Assembly (NCBI GenBank): GCA_002085445.1
Contig: NBMI01000136.1
Span: 1-32,044 of the forward strand
Direction of reading: 5' to 3'
Source of the DNA: Candidatus Parabeggiatoa sp. nov. 2
GTDB taxonomy: Bacteria; Pseudomonadota; Gammaproteobacteria; Beggiatoales; Beggiatoaceae
DNA: 32,044 nt
The notes under the pieces were generated by a model, which was given only the letters and a program-made list of their open reading frames with translations, did not search any database and was not told the DNA's origin. Positions 23,737-31,935 of the stretch are shown here, one piece after another. Position numbers and translations under genes: made by a program. The first letter of the stretch is position 1. The number at the start of each line of letters is the position of its first letter.

Positions 23737-23928
23737 ATGAAAACGCTGCAAATCAATCTCCCCGATGAGGTGATGGAACGTTTTGAAAAATTGGTAGCCA
23801 AGCAAGGCGGGGATAATTATGTCAGTGTCAACACAGATGAAGTCAGTGGAAAGGATGCCCTGTTGACGGATTTACTCATCTTAGGGCTTGATGAATTACA
23901 GGCGGGTGAGGCCGAATATCCTGATTGA
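23737..23928 (+). CDS. Small RHH-like/antitoxin-like protein
   Basis: 63 aa. MKTLQINLPDEVMERFEKLV has the strand-helix pattern of ribbon-helix-helix proteins, followed by an acidic helix (LLTDLLILGLDELQAG). AGGAAATAACACT before the ATG gives a plausible ribosome-binding site. The stop overlaps the start of the next reading frame (TGATG). Antitoxin or small regulator is a guess from size and fold pattern. Confidence 0.6.
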   Translation: MKTLQINLPDEVMERFEKLVAKQGGDNYVSVNTDEVSGKDALLTDLLILGLDELQAGEAEYPD

Positions 23929-24149
23929 TGATGTTGATTGAAGGCATTTTTCTCAAACACTCACCCGATTTTGAGCAACCATCACGTACACTAGATAACA
24001 ATTCTATTGACATCTATCAACATGTTACAGTTTATGTAAACCGTTTAGATGGATGTGAATACTACGCAAAAGTTTCGATCCGCGAATTAAGCGTAGTAGG
24101 GAGTATCAGCCCTTTATCCACTCGCCTCCCATGCGGTGCTTATGGTTAG
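23928..24149 (+). CDS. Uncharacterised small protein, possibly truncated
   Basis: About 73 aa starting at the ATG that overlaps the preceding stop, which suggests translational coupling. MMLIEGIFLKHSPDFEQPSR and YQHVTVYVNRLDGCEYYAKV look protein-like. The region from ~24060 overlaps a decayed CGTCGGCAAAAG-family repeat (GCAAAAGTTTCGATCCGCGA), so the C-terminal end (RELSVVGSI...) is probably repeat-altered. No family recognised. If the pair is a toxin-antitoxin module this would be the toxin slot, but nothing in the sequence proves it. Confidence 0.4.
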   Translation: MMLIEGIFLKHSPDFEQPSRTLDNNSIDIYQHVTVYVNRLDGCEYYAKVSIRELSVVGSISPLSTRLPCGAYG

Positions 24150-24175
24150 CTTATGGTTACTTAAGCACTTGAGTT

Positions 24176-24208
24176 CTCAAGTTACTTAGAACTTGAGCCC
24201 GTTTTTTT
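24176..24208 (+). terminator. Intrinsic terminator
   Basis: CTCAAGTT (24176-24183) and AACTTGAG (24190-24197) form a stem with a six-base loop, followed by CCCG and seven T. Placed 27 bp after the preceding small gene's stop. Confidence 0.7.
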
Positions 24209-24281
24209 GATGTGGAAGGCTAACCACCCCAAGTAAATGAAAAATGAAAAATGATTAAATCTGGCTAGGAAACTACAAACC

Positions 24282-24332
24282 AGTCGCTAAAGCGACTACT
24301 ACAAACCAGTCGCTAAAGCGACTACTACAAAC
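24282..24332. repeat. REP-family hairpins, GTCGCT stem variant, two copies
   Basis: AGTCGCTAAAGCGACT followed by ACTACAAAC, twice, 26 bp apart, ending next to the TPR gene's stop. On the other strand they begin GTTTGTAGTAGTCGCT. The stem GTCGCT/AGCGAC replaces GGCGAT/ATCGCC of the other class with paired changes. The 26-bp period equals that of the array at 1-167. Confidence 0.85.
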
Positions 24333-24336
24333 GCTC

Positions 24337-25074
24337 CTAATCAAGTTGTTGTGAAGCAATTTCTATCCATTGCTTTTGCGCTTTGCGATAATTTTTGGGT
24401 AATTGTTTAGCGCGAGTAAGAATATCATTAAACAACTGGTGGGCTTTTTCAGTCTGCCCCAGTTTTTTCAGCAATAACGCATAGCGGCATTTGGCTTCAT
24501 AGCTAGAATAGTAGGAAGCCAGCACCGCATATTCTTCCAAAGCCGCCTCGTTTTCTTGCAAAGCTTCAAGGGTGCGAGCAAATAAGAGATGTCCCTCTTG
24601 CGATTTAAAGTTGGGATTCTCTTCAATTAAACGAGTGAGCGTGTCTTTAGTTTTGGCGTAATCGCCTTGATGAAATAAGGCGGTTGCCAATCCTAGCATG
24701 ATGTATGGATCGTCTTTATAAATTCCGCCCAGCGCACGGTTATATAAATCAATGGCTTGATCATACAACCCTGCCGCTGCACACTCCTTGGCCAGTTTAA
24801 CCTTGTTTTCAACGCTGTCATAAATTTCCAATTTTTCCGCCAAGCGTTTTAAGTCGCGGTGAGGTTCTACCGTTTTGAGAACTTGGGTGGCGGCCTTTTT
24901 GCCGGTGCGACTGCGACGCAAGTCAGGCCACATCTCCATAAAAAAATAAAACAAACATCCCAACAAAGGCAAAAAAAGAATGATCCAAAGCCACTTTCGA
25001 TCCCGTCCCGTCTTGATGACATGGACTACAAACGCGATTTGAATCAGTAACGATAAAACAATAAGTATTGGCAT
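24337..25074 (-). CDS. Membrane-anchored TPR protein (PLDc_N-like N-terminus)
   Basis: 245 aa. Two N-terminal membrane helices (about 2-20 and 28-46), with RDRKWLWIILF between and the FLPLLGCLFYFF pattern of PLDc_N-type anchors, then a cytoplasmic helical region. TPR-like repeats run from about residue 77: NKVKLAKECAAAGLYDQAID, DPYIMLGLATALFHQGDYAK, HLLFARTLEALQENEAALEE and CRYALLLKKLGQTEKAHQLF. TPRs mediate protein interactions, so this is likely a scaffold at the inner membrane. The start at 25074 was chosen for GGAG 9 nt upstream; a GTG at 25089 would add five residues. Stand-alone, with REP hairpins directly downstream. Confidence 0.8.
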   Translation of the reverse strand: MPILIVLSLLIQIAFVVHVIKTGRDRKWLWIILFLPLLGCLFYFFMEMWPDLRRSRTGKKAATQVLKTVEPHRDLKRLAEKLEIYDSVENKVKLAKECAAAGLYDQAIDLYNRALGGIYKDDPYIMLGLATALFHQGDYAKTKDTLTRLIEENPNFKSQEGHLLFARTLEALQENEAALEEYAVLASYYSSYEAKCRYALLLKKLGQTEKAHQLFNDILTRAKQLPKNYRKAQKQWIEIASQQLD

Positions 25075-25425
25075 GAGAGGATTCTCCACGGCCGTTTGTA
25101 CTCAGCACCGTTACAAACTTCGGTTATAGTATTTCATAAAAATACCCCAAATATTTATCGGCTCATGGCTCGGTAATTCGTTCTTTAAAAGTTTTTTGTT
25201 ATACTTTGCACCGCTACAAACGGCGCTTTTGTCATTTTTAAGACGGAGAAATCTTGGGCGTTGATAGAAGAGAGAGCTTCGTTCGACATGACAAAAAGGC
25301 TCAGTTTGTGTTCAGTCTATTTGCTAATATGCCCAATAGAGGCGGCAAAATCACAGCACAAAGATTTTGGGGCTATTGCCTTACGTCCAAAAACGAAATG
25401 TCATTGGGACTTGGAAATTAATTAG
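25075..25425. other. Intergenic region, no gene
   Basis: Contains TTTGTACTCAGCACCGTTAC and a second TTTGCACCGCTACAAACG module, and an inverted GCGCTTTTGTCAT / ATGACAAAAAGGC pair at about 25226-25302. Nothing coding is seen. Confidence 0.5.
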
Positions 25426-25528
25426 AATTACCAATTACCAATTACCAATTAGCAATTACCAATTAGCAAATACCAAATACCAATTATCAATTACCAATTA
25501 CCAATTACCAAATACCAATTACCAATAT
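25426..25528. repeat. AATTACC minisatellite
   Basis: About thirteen 7-8-bp units of CAATTAC / CAAATAC variants. It ends immediately before the ribosome-binding site of rpmG. Similar motifs occur at 22757-22810 and, on the other strand, after pyk (28843-28880). Confidence 0.8.
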
Positions 25529-25542
25529 CAAGGAGTTTTGTT

Positions 25543-25698
25543 ATGCGCGACAAAATTAAATTAGTCTCGTCGGCAAAGACGGGTCATTTTTATACCACGA
25601 CTAAGAACAAGCGTAAAACGCCCGATAAATTGGTGTTAAAAAAATATGACCCGGTAGTACGCAAACATGTGGAATACAAAGAGGCCAAAATCAAGTAA
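25543..25698 (+). CDS. rpmG: 50S ribosomal protein L33
   Basis: 51 aa: [40 protein letters not shown] and [11 protein letters not shown], a typical proteobacterial L33 of normal length. It lacks the cysteine ribbon of the zinc-binding form, so this is the zinc-independent type. AGGAG lies 7 nt before the ATG. L33 sits near the ribosomal E site. In most gammaproteobacteria rpmB (L28) lies directly upstream; here a minisatellite takes that place and no L28 reading frame is found nearby. Confidence 0.97.
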   Translation: MRDKIKLVSSAKTGHFYTTTKNKRKTPDKLVLKKYDPVVRKHVEYKEAKIK

Positions 25699-25832
25699 CT
25701 TAAACATCCTTCACCCTAACCTTCTCCCACCCTAACCCTCTTTTAGAGACAAACAGGCCTTTTTAAAGAAGAGGGTTGAGGTGAAGGGAAAAAACTCAAG
25801 GCTAGAATAGACAAAACGTACTTTAAAACCGG

Positions 25833-25964
25833 GGTGCATTCCCAAAAAACGGGACGCAAGTCATTTCTCAGCCCTGAGAAATCTGACACGGTGTCTATCC
25901 TGAGGTTGGTCGCTCGTAAAATCAATGAGTTATATGAGCTACCCTTCAATAAGGGAATGCGCCC
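25833..25964. mobile_element. ~131-bp MITE with GCGCATTCCC termini (copy 2)
   Basis: Inverted relative to the copy at 20463-20593; shares GGGAATGCGCCC, ATCAATGAGTTATATGA, TTTCTCAGCCCTGAGAAA and GACACGGTGTC. The left end has GGTGCATTCCC. The stretch 25699-25832 also carries CACCCTAACC / GGGTTGAGGTGAAGGG inverted modules. Confidence 0.8.
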
Positions 25965-26064
25965 TTAAAACCGTGAAAATGAAACTTATTAGTTAAGTTA
26001 GTGAATTATTTATAAAAATTACTCATTGATCCACTATGTTTTCATTTTTAATTTTTCATTTCCA

Positions 26065-26099
26065 GGCAAAAGTTTCGCTCCGCGAAACTTTTGCCGACG
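26065..26099. repeat. CGTCGGCAAAAG-family palindrome upstream of pgk
   Basis: GGCAAAAGTTTCGCTCCGC followed by GAAACTTTTGCCGACG, in an ATTTTTCATT-rich leader 63 bp before the pgk start. It can form a strong hairpin in the pgk leader or read-through transcript. Confidence 0.8.
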
Positions 26100-26161
26100 A
26101 ATTCATTTTTCATTTTTCATTCATATAAGTCTCCTAACCGAAATACAAAGGAAGTGTTAAT

Positions 26162-27346
26162 ATGCCCATTATCAAAATGACCGATTTGGATATCGCCGGT
26201 AAACGAGTCCTCATTCGTGAAGACTTGAATGTGCCACTTAAAGACGGCAAAGTTGCCAGCGATGTCCGTATTCACAAATCGTTGCCCACGATCAAACAAG
26301 CCCTTGAGGCGGGCGCAAAAGTGATGTTAATGTCTCACTTGGGCCGCCCGAAAGAGGGCGAGTTTGACACCAAAGCTTCTCTGGCACCGGTTGCAGAGCA
26401 TTTGGGAAAATTACTTGGCAAGCCCGTGAAATTGATCAAAGATTGGTTAGACGGGGTAGAGGTGGCCGCCGGTGAAGTGGTACTGTGCGAAAATGTGCGC
26501 TTCAATAAGGGCGAAAAAAAGAATGATGATGAATTGTCCAAAAAAATGGCGGCCTTGTGTGATGTTTATGTGATGGATGCATTCGGCACCGCGCACCGCG
26601 CTCAAGCGTCTACGCACGGCGTTGCCAAATATGCGCCGGTTGCATGCGCCGGGCCGTTGTTGGCGGGCGAGCTAGAGGCCTTGGGCAAAGCCTTAGGCAA
26701 TCCCGCCCGTCCAATGGTTGCCATCGTGGGCGGTTCTAAAGTCTCCACTAAACTGACGGTGCTGGATTCCTTGTCTAAAGTGGTAGATCAATTGATTGTC
26801 GGTGGCGGCATTGCCAATACTTTTATTGCCGCGGCCGGTCATAATGTTGGCAAATCTTTGTATGAGGCTGATTTAATTGATGAAGCCAAAAAACTTACCG
26901 CGGCGGCACAGTCACGGGGCGGCGATATTCCCGTGCCTAGCGATGTTGTCGTCGGCACAGCCAATCCCTTTGAGCAAGCGGAGGCCCCCGCAACCCTGAA
27001 AGCGGTGAGCGAAGTAGCTGATAATGAAATGATTTTCGATGTAGGGCCCCAAACGTCGGCCCAGTTTGCTAAAATCCTTAAAACGGCCGGGACTATTGTT
27101 TGGAATGGCCCAGTGGGCGTGTTTGAATATGACCAATTTGGTGCCGGCACCAAAGCGTTGTCAGAGGCGATTGCTGAAAGTAGCGCGTTTTCGATTGCCG
27201 GTGGGGGCGATACCTTAGCAGCCGTGGATAAATACGGTGTTGCCGAAAAAGTTTCGTATATCTCAACGGGCGGCGGCGCTTTCTTGGAATTTTTAGAAGG
27301 CAAAAAATTGCCGGCCGTCGCTATTCTTGAGGAGCGTGGGCAATAA
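26162..27346 (+). CDS. pgk: Phosphoglycerate kinase
   Basis: 394 aa, full length. Catalyses 1,3-bisphosphoglycerate + ADP to 3-phosphoglycerate + ATP, and the reverse in the Calvin cycle. Signatures: [10 protein letters not shown] (residues ~16-25), [42 protein letters not shown] (hinge region), WNGPVGVFE and [10 protein letters not shown] (nucleotide and catalytic loop near the C-terminus). AGGAAG lies about 7 nt before the ATG. First gene of pgk-pyk-fba, an order common in autotrophic gammaproteobacteria; gap and tkt, which often precede, are not present upstream in this window. Cytoplasmic. Confidence 0.98.
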   Translation: MPIIKMTDLDIAGKRVLIREDLNVPLKDGKVASDVRIHKSLPTIKQALEAGAKVMLMSHLGRPKEGEFDTKASLAPVAEHLGKLLGKPVKLIKDWLDGVEVAAGEVVLCENVRFNKGEKKNDDELSKKMAALCDVYVMDAFGTAHRAQASTHGVAKYAPVACAGPLLAGELEALGKALGNPARPMVAIVGGSKVSTKLTVLDSLSKVVDQLIVGGGIANTFIAAAGHNVGKSLYEADLIDEAKKLTAAAQSRGGDIPVPSDVVVGTANPFEQAEAPATLKAVSEVADNEMIFDVGPQTSAQFAKILKTAGTIVWNGPVGVFEYDQFGAGTKALSEAIAESSAFSIAGGGDTLAAVDKYGVAEKVSYISTGGGAFLEFLEGKKLPAVAILEERGQ

Positions 27347-27388
27347 TTTGGAACGAAGGAGTCCAAGCTTTAGCTTATACACAACAAC

Positions 27389-28852
27389 ATGCTCAGAAGA
27401 ACCAAAATCATCGCCACATTAGGGCCGTCTACAGATGATCCCAATATGCTGGATAAAATTATCCAAGCCGGCGTTGATGTGGTGCGCCTGAATTTTTCCC
27501 ATGAAACGCCCGAGGTTCACCGGCGACGGCTTGAAGCCGTGCGTCAATGTGCCAAAGCATCTGGGCGATCCATTGGCGCTATTGCCGATTTGCAAGGCCC
27601 AAAAATTCGTCTCGAAAGCTTTAGCGAGGGGCAAATCACCCTAAGCGAAGCTGATAAATTTATCCTTGATGCCGCGAGTCCTAGTGATGCTGGTAATCAA
27701 CAACGTGTCGGCATCACTTATAAACAATTGCCCAAGGATGTGCGACGCGGTGATACTTTGCTGCTTGATGATGGACGAATTGTTTTAGAAGTTAAAGACA
27801 TTGCCGATACCCAAATACATTGTGAAGTCATCGTCGGTGGCACATTATCCAATTGCAAAGGCATTAATCGCCAAGGGGGCGGACTTTCAGCCGATGCTTT
27901 AACTTATAAAGATCGCGCCGATATTGCCAGCGCCGCCGCTATGCAGGTAGACTACTTGGCCGTCTCGTTTCCCCGCAGTGCTGAGGATATTCACGAAGCG
28001 CGTCAATTGTTACAGGCGGCCGGGGGCAAAGGGGGTATTATTGCCAAAATTGAACGCGCCGAGGCGCTCGCCAACCATGAAGAAATTATTGAAGCGTCCG
28101 ATGCCATCATGGTAGCACGCGGCGATTTAGGGGTAGAAATCGGCGATGCCAATTTGCCACCGGCGCAAAAATTATTGATTAAAAAGGCGCGTGACTTAAA
28201 CAAAGTGGTGATTACGGCAACGCAAATGATGGAATCCATGATAGAAAATCAGATTCCTACTCGTGCCGAAGTGTCTGATGTGGCTAATGCCGTGTTTGAT
28301 GGTACAGATGCCGTCATGTTGTCGGCAGAAACTGCGGCGGGCAAATACCCAGACAAAGCGGTTATTGCCATGGCCAGGGTATGCCATGAAGCGGAAAAAC
28401 AACCAATGGTACGGATATCTGATCACCGCATAACAACTCAATTTGGGCGCATTGATGAAGCGGTGGCGATGGCAACCATGTACACGGCGAATCATCTAAA
28501 TATCACCGCGATTGCTTCGCTAACGGAATCCGGTTCAACGCCCTTATGGATGTCGCGCATTAATTCGGGCATCCCGATTTTTTCCTTATCGCGTCATAAA
28601 AGTACTTGTAGCAGAGTGACATTGTATCGGGGTGTTTATCCCTTTGAATTTGAATATTTTGATGGTCTGGACACCTTGCAAGTCAATCAACTTATGATTG
28701 ACGAATTGTTGCGGCGTGGTGCCATCAGCGAAGGCGATATGGTGATTATTACCAAAGGCGATTTAAAAGGAATTTCAGGCGGGACGAATTTGATGAAAAT
28801 CGTCTGCGTTGGTGACGGCTCTCGTTTAATTAAAGAAGATGGTAATAGGTAA
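27389..28852 (+). CDS. pyk: Pyruvate kinase
   Basis: 487 aa, full length. Converts phosphoenolpyruvate + ADP to pyruvate + ATP. Signatures: RRTKIIATLGPS, VVRLNFSH, ADLQGPKIR, SFPRSAEDI, IIAKIERAEAL with the catalytic Lys, and MVARGDLGVEI. The C-terminal allosteric-type domain ends MVIITKGDLKGISGGTNLMK. 42 bp after pgk, same strand. Upstream GAAGGAG is about 25-30 nt from the ATG because a palindromic GGAGTCCAAGCTTTAGCTT repeat lies there; no ribosome-binding site is at normal distance, so initiation may depend on the hairpin or on coupling to pgk. Confidence 0.97.
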   Translation: MLRRTKIIATLGPSTDDPNMLDKIIQAGVDVVRLNFSHETPEVHRRRLEAVRQCAKASGRSIGAIADLQGPKIRLESFSEGQITLSEADKFILDAASPSDAGNQQRVGITYKQLPKDVRRGDTLLLDDGRIVLEVKDIADTQIHCEVIVGGTLSNCKGINRQGGGLSADALTYKDRADIASAAAMQVDYLAVSFPRSAEDIHEARQLLQAAGGKGGIIAKIERAEALANHEEIIEASDAIMVARGDLGVEIGDANLPPAQKLLIKKARDLNKVVITATQMMESMIENQIPTRAEVSDVANAVFDGTDAVMLSAETAAGKYPDKAVIAMARVCHEAEKQPMVRISDHRITTQFGRIDEAVAMATMYTANHLNITAIASLTESGSTPLWMSRINSGIPIFSLSRHKSTCSRVTLYRGVYPFEFEYFDGLDTLQVNQLMIDELLRRGAISEGDMVIITKGDLKGISGGTNLMKIVCVGDGSRLIKEDGNR

Positions 28853-29010
28853 TCGGTAATCGGTAATAGGTAATAATCGGTAGAGTTTGTAGGGGCCGAT
28901 TATACGGAACGTAACGAAAAATCCGTGAAAATTTTTCCGGCTAACCGGTCATTTTCTTTTTGAGGCTCATAACGAGCGGATTGTGAGTCGCTAAAGCGAC
29001 TACTACAAAC
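28843..29010. repeat. GGTAATC minisatellite and REP hairpin between pyk and fba
   Basis: GGTAATAGGTAATCGGTAAT units at 28843-28881 overlap the end of pyk. A REP hairpin of the GTCGCT class lies at 28986-29010. No terminator with a T-run is seen, so read-through into fba is possible. Confidence 0.75.
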
Positions 29011-29060
29011 AGTGAATTAACCAACACAATAAACAACTTCATCCAATACAGGAGAACTTT

Positions 29061-30122
29061 ATGCTTATTTCTATGCGTCAATTGCTCGATCATGCCGCCG
29101 AAAACGGTTACGGACTCCCGGCGTTTAATGTTAACAATATGGAACAAGTCCATGCCATCATGCAAGCGGCTGACGCAACTGATAGTCCAGTCATTATGCA
29201 AGGTTCCGCCGGGGCGCGTGCTTATGCCGGTGAACAGTTTTTGCGTCATTTAATTTCCGCCGCCGTAGAAGCGTACCCACATATCCCCATCGTCATGCAC
29301 CAAGATCATGGTGGTGAACCGGCGGTGTGTTTGCGCTCCATACAAAGCGGCTTTAGCTCCGTGATGATGGATGGCTCTTTGATGCCGGATATGAAAACGC
29401 CATCTACTTATGAATACAATGTCGAAGTCACAAAAACGGTAGTCGAAATGGCTCATGCCGGTGGCGTGTCTGTTGAAGGTGAATTGGGTTGTTTAGGTTC
29501 TTTGGAAAGCGGTATGGCAGGTGAAGAAGACGGTTCTGGTGCCGAAGGCAAACTGTCCCGTGACCAATTATTGACTGACCCTGAACAAGCGGCTGATTTT
29601 GTTAAGAAAACTGGCGTTGACGCGCTTGCGATTGCGATTGGCACCAGTCACGGCGCTTACAAATTCACCCGTCCACCCACGGGCGATATTTTAGCCATTG
29701 ATCGCGTCAAAGAAATTCATGCCCGCATTCCCGACACCCATTTAGTCATGCACGGCTCCTCATCGGTGCCACAAGATTGGCTGGCAACCATCAACAATTA
29801 TGGCGGCGACATGGGGCAAACCTACGGAGTGCCGGTGGAAGAAATCGTCGAAGGCCTCAAACATGGGGTACATAAAGTCAACATTGACACTGACTTGCGG
29901 ATGGCTTCCACTGGCTCTGTCCGTAAATTCTTGCATGAGAATCCCTCGGTTTTTGATCCACGTAAATTCCTCAAAGAAGCCACCAAGGGTATGATGAGCA
30001 TATGCAAAGCCCGTTATGAGGCCTTTGGTTGCGCGGGTATGGCATCCAAAATTAAACCCCTCTCTTTAGAGACGATGTTTAACCGCTATGCCAGTGGGGA
30101 ATTGGCACCGCGAGTGAACTAA
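29061..30122 (+). CDS. fba: Class II fructose-bisphosphate aldolase (Calvin-type)
   Basis: 353 aa. Zinc-dependent condensation of DHAP with glyceraldehyde-3-phosphate to fructose-1,6-bisphosphate. [20 protein letters not shown] matches the Calvin-cycle subtype. Catalytic/zinc motif HQDHG at residues 80-84, then [26 protein letters not shown] with a zinc His, [11 protein letters not shown], and [13 protein letters not shown] binding the substrate phosphate. AGGAG lies 7 nt before the ATG. Acts with pgk in gluconeogenic/Calvin-cycle flux. Followed by hairpins at 30138-30166 and 30246-30291. Confidence 0.97.
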   Translation: MLISMRQLLDHAAENGYGLPAFNVNNMEQVHAIMQAADATDSPVIMQGSAGARAYAGEQFLRHLISAAVEAYPHIPIVMHQDHGGEPAVCLRSIQSGFSSVMMDGSLMPDMKTPSTYEYNVEVTKTVVEMAHAGGVSVEGELGCLGSLESGMAGEEDGSGAEGKLSRDQLLTDPEQAADFVKKTGVDALAIAIGTSHGAYKFTRPPTGDILAIDRVKEIHARIPDTHLVMHGSSSVPQDWLATINNYGGDMGQTYGVPVEEIVEGLKHGVHKVNIDTDLRMASTGSVRKFLHENPSVFDPRKFLKEATKGMMSICKARYEAFGCAGMASKIKPLSLETMFNRYASGELAPRVN

Positions 30123-30137
30123 ACTTTTTACCTTCAC

Positions 30138-30160
30138 CCCTTCCCTCTCCCTTGAGGGAG
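30138..30160. repeat. CCCTCTCCCTTGAGGGAGAGGG palindrome region
   Basis: CCCTCTCCC pairs with GGGAGAGGG across a short loop, 20 bp after the fba stop. No T-run follows. A common type of dispersed palindrome, with related CACCCTAACC modules at about 25710. Confidence 0.7.
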
Positions 30161-30245
30161 AGGGTGAGGTGATGAAATTAATAATTAAGTACCGAAGCAC
30201 ATATTATCAGGTATTTTGCCTGAATCAAAAGGGGCTTTGCACGTG

Positions 30246-30291
30246 GGATTGCCCCTACGAACCGTCGTGTCATGTAGGGGCAATCCTTTTT
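30246..30291 (+). terminator. Terminator-like hairpin after fba
   Basis: GGATTGCCCCTAC (30246-30258) pairs perfectly with GTAGGGGCAATCC (30274-30286), loop of 15, followed by five T. The arm is the same sequence that disrupts the IS630 transposase (17505-17570, 17722-17750), so a repeat seems to serve as terminator. The rest of 30292-30454 holds no gene. Confidence 0.6.
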
Positions 30292-30454
30292 GTTAATAAT
30301 TAATTACTAATGAGTGTCAATATATTTAACTGATTGTTTTTACAACTAATTTTAAGAATAAGCAGAATAAAAATGGGATCAAGTTTAACAAGCGTAGGAA
30401 CCTCATTTTCATCACCCCAAGGTGAGGGTGAGAATTTTACAGGAAAAATAAAAA

Positions 30455-30913
30455 ATGGCTGACAAAATTTATAAAGTGATTCTTCGTGGAAAGCAGACTA
30501 TCGCGAAAGGATATGATGAAGAAACCGCCGATATTGCTCTTCGGTATAAAACAGGCCTAGAAGAAATAGGTGTGTTATGCGACATTAGCCCCCCTATTGA
30601 AACCGAGCCGAGTCTAGTCACCACTCAAACCGAGCCGAGTCTCGTTACCGATCAAACTGAGCTGAATCCAATCCTTGAAGACGAGGATAATCCAATAATC
30701 GAGGATCCTGAGACGTTTTCAGTGGTTGATATGGAAAAGACGCTCGTCCTTGACAGTGAGACGCTCCGCGTCCTCAATATAAAAATGCCGTTTTGGTCGA
30801 TGGTTATATTGACCATTAAATGGATACTCGCCTCTATCCCAGCGCTGATTCTCCTTGGTGGTGTAGGATTTATTATTCAATGGGTGATTGGGATGGTAGG
30901 CTATTTTTTATGA
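30455..30913 (+). CDS. Uncharacterised membrane protein with IKMPF C-terminal segment
   Basis: 152 aa. Residues 1-47 (MADKIYKVILRGKQTIAKGY ... LCDIS) form a small alpha/beta soluble domain. Residues 48-105 are acidic and low complexity with a tandem TEPSLVT(T/D)Q. Residues 109-152 carry IKMPFWSMV, KWILASIPA and a Gly/hydrophobic run forming one or two membrane helices. The next gene repeats the last part. AGGA lies ~10 nt before the ATG. No known family assigned; the N-terminus weakly recalls small domains fused to membrane segments in environmental proteobacteria. Probably inner membrane with a cytoplasmic N-terminal domain. Confidence 0.75.
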   Translation: MADKIYKVILRGKQTIAKGYDEETADIALRYKTGLEEIGVLCDISPPIETEPSLVTTQTEPSLVTDQTELNPILEDEDNPIIEDPETFSVVDMEKTLVLDSETLRVLNIKMPFWSMVILTIKWILASIPALILLGGVGFIIQWVIGMVGYFL

Positions 30914-30944
30914 CGACTTCATTTTAGAAAGGGTATGAAAAGAA

Positions 30945-31163
30945 ATGGAAAACGAAAGTCAAAATGTTGTTATTACAGATATAAAAATGCCATTTTTCTC
31001 TATGGTTGTTTTTATGGTTAAGTGGGCACTCGCCTCTATTCCAGCGGTTATTGTCATAGGGATAATATTTGGAGCGTTATGGGTAGGCTTAGGAATGGTT
31101 TTAGGGATGCTGGGATTAGAAGGAATGCTAGGCGATTTCATGCCACCACAGCCCCCCCTTTAA
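30945..31163 (+). CDS. Small membrane protein paralogous to the preceding C-terminus
   Basis: 72 aa. IKMPFFSMV at 13-21 and KWALASIPA at 26-34 align with residues 109-130 of the upstream protein without gaps, followed by a Gly-rich hydrophobic stretch (GIIFGALWVGLGMVLGMLGL) and a Pro-rich tail FMPPQPPL. It is thus the membrane module alone, without the soluble domain. 31 bp after the upstream stop, probably co-transcribed; AAAGGG about 12 nt before the ATG is a modest ribosome-binding site. Likely forms a hetero-oligomer with its neighbour; function unknown. Confidence 0.75.
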   Translation: MENESQNVVITDIKMPFFSMVVFMVKWALASIPAVIVIGIIFGALWVGLGMVLGMLGLEGMLGDFMPPQPPL

Positions 31164-31243
31164 GATTATCATTACACACAAAAGCCTCTGGCTTTAGCGA
31201 AAGGCTATAGCTGTCCAGAAACGATAACATAACGAGCGGTAAG

Positions 31244-31268
31244 AGTCGCTAAAGCGACTACTACAAAC
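31244..31268. repeat. REP hairpin, GTCGCT stem class
   Basis: AGTCGCTAAAGCGACT then ACTACAAAC, identical to the copies at 24282 and 28986. Lies between the small membrane protein and rppH. Confidence 0.85.
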
Positions 31269-31392
31269 CGACCCAGACAATGATCCCAATTTGTTTGAAT
31301 AAGGGTTGTAATCGTAGCACATAAGAGTATGATTAGTGAAAACTAATAGTGTTATAAACATTCCCTTATTCACTCAACTGAGGACTTGTCCC

Positions 31393-31935
31393 ATGATTGA
31401 TACGGATGGTTACAGAATGAACGTGGGCATCATCCTGACGAATCAGGATGGGCAAGTGTTGTGGGCGAAACGTGTTGGGCAAAATGCTTGGCAATTTCCA
31501 CAAGGTGGTATCAAAGCACACGAAACGCCAAAACGGGCGCTGTTTCGGGAGTTGCATGAAGAGCTGGGTTTAGCAACCAAACAAGTAGACGTTTTGGGTG
31601 CGACTCGCGGATGGTTGCGTTATAGTTTGCCCAATCACTTGATACGCCATCACCAACGGCCTTTGTGTCTAGGCCAAAAACAAGTTTGGTATTTGTTACG
31701 CCTTTTGGTAGGTGAGAATTGCATCCGCCTTAATAGCGACGATGATCCGGAATTTGACCAATGGCTGTGGGTGGATTATTGGTATCCCTTAGCCGAAGTC
31801 GTCTATTTTAAGAAAGAAGTGTATGAAAATGCATTGAGAGAACTTCAGTCCTTACTGTTGCGTAGCAAAAAGCCTCAAAAACGCCGGTTGACTTATAAAT
31901 TGCCCCTGTCTAAAGGGGTGGGCATGCAACTCTAG
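31393..31935 (+). CDS. rppH: RNA pyrophosphohydrolase (Nudix)
   Basis: 180 aa. Removes pyrophosphate from the 5' end of mRNAs, allowing RNase E decay. The Nudix box G38-x5-E44-x7-R52-E53-L54-x-E56-E57-x-G59 is complete; [11 protein letters not shown] and [11 protein letters not shown] match the gammaproteobacterial RppH pattern. The start at 31393 ([12 protein letters not shown]) was chosen as the family start, with GAGG 9 nt upstream; an earlier in-frame GTG at 31336 would add 19 unlikely residues. Basic C-terminal tail ([18 protein letters not shown]), as in relatives. Stand-alone here. Confidence 0.95.
   Translation: MIDTDGYRMNVGIILTNQDGQVLWAKRVGQNAWQFPQGGIKAHETPKRALFRELHEELGLATKQVDVLGATRGWLRYSLPNHLIRHHQRPLCLGQKQVWYLLRLLVGENCIRLNSDDDPEFDQWLWVDYWYPLAEVVYFKKEVYENALRELQSLLLRSKKPQKRRLTYKLPLSKGVGMQL

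Noticed and set aside
26162-30122. Long antisense frames within pgk, pyk and fba
   Set aside because: Shadows of strongly conserved housekeeping genes; none has independent start signals.
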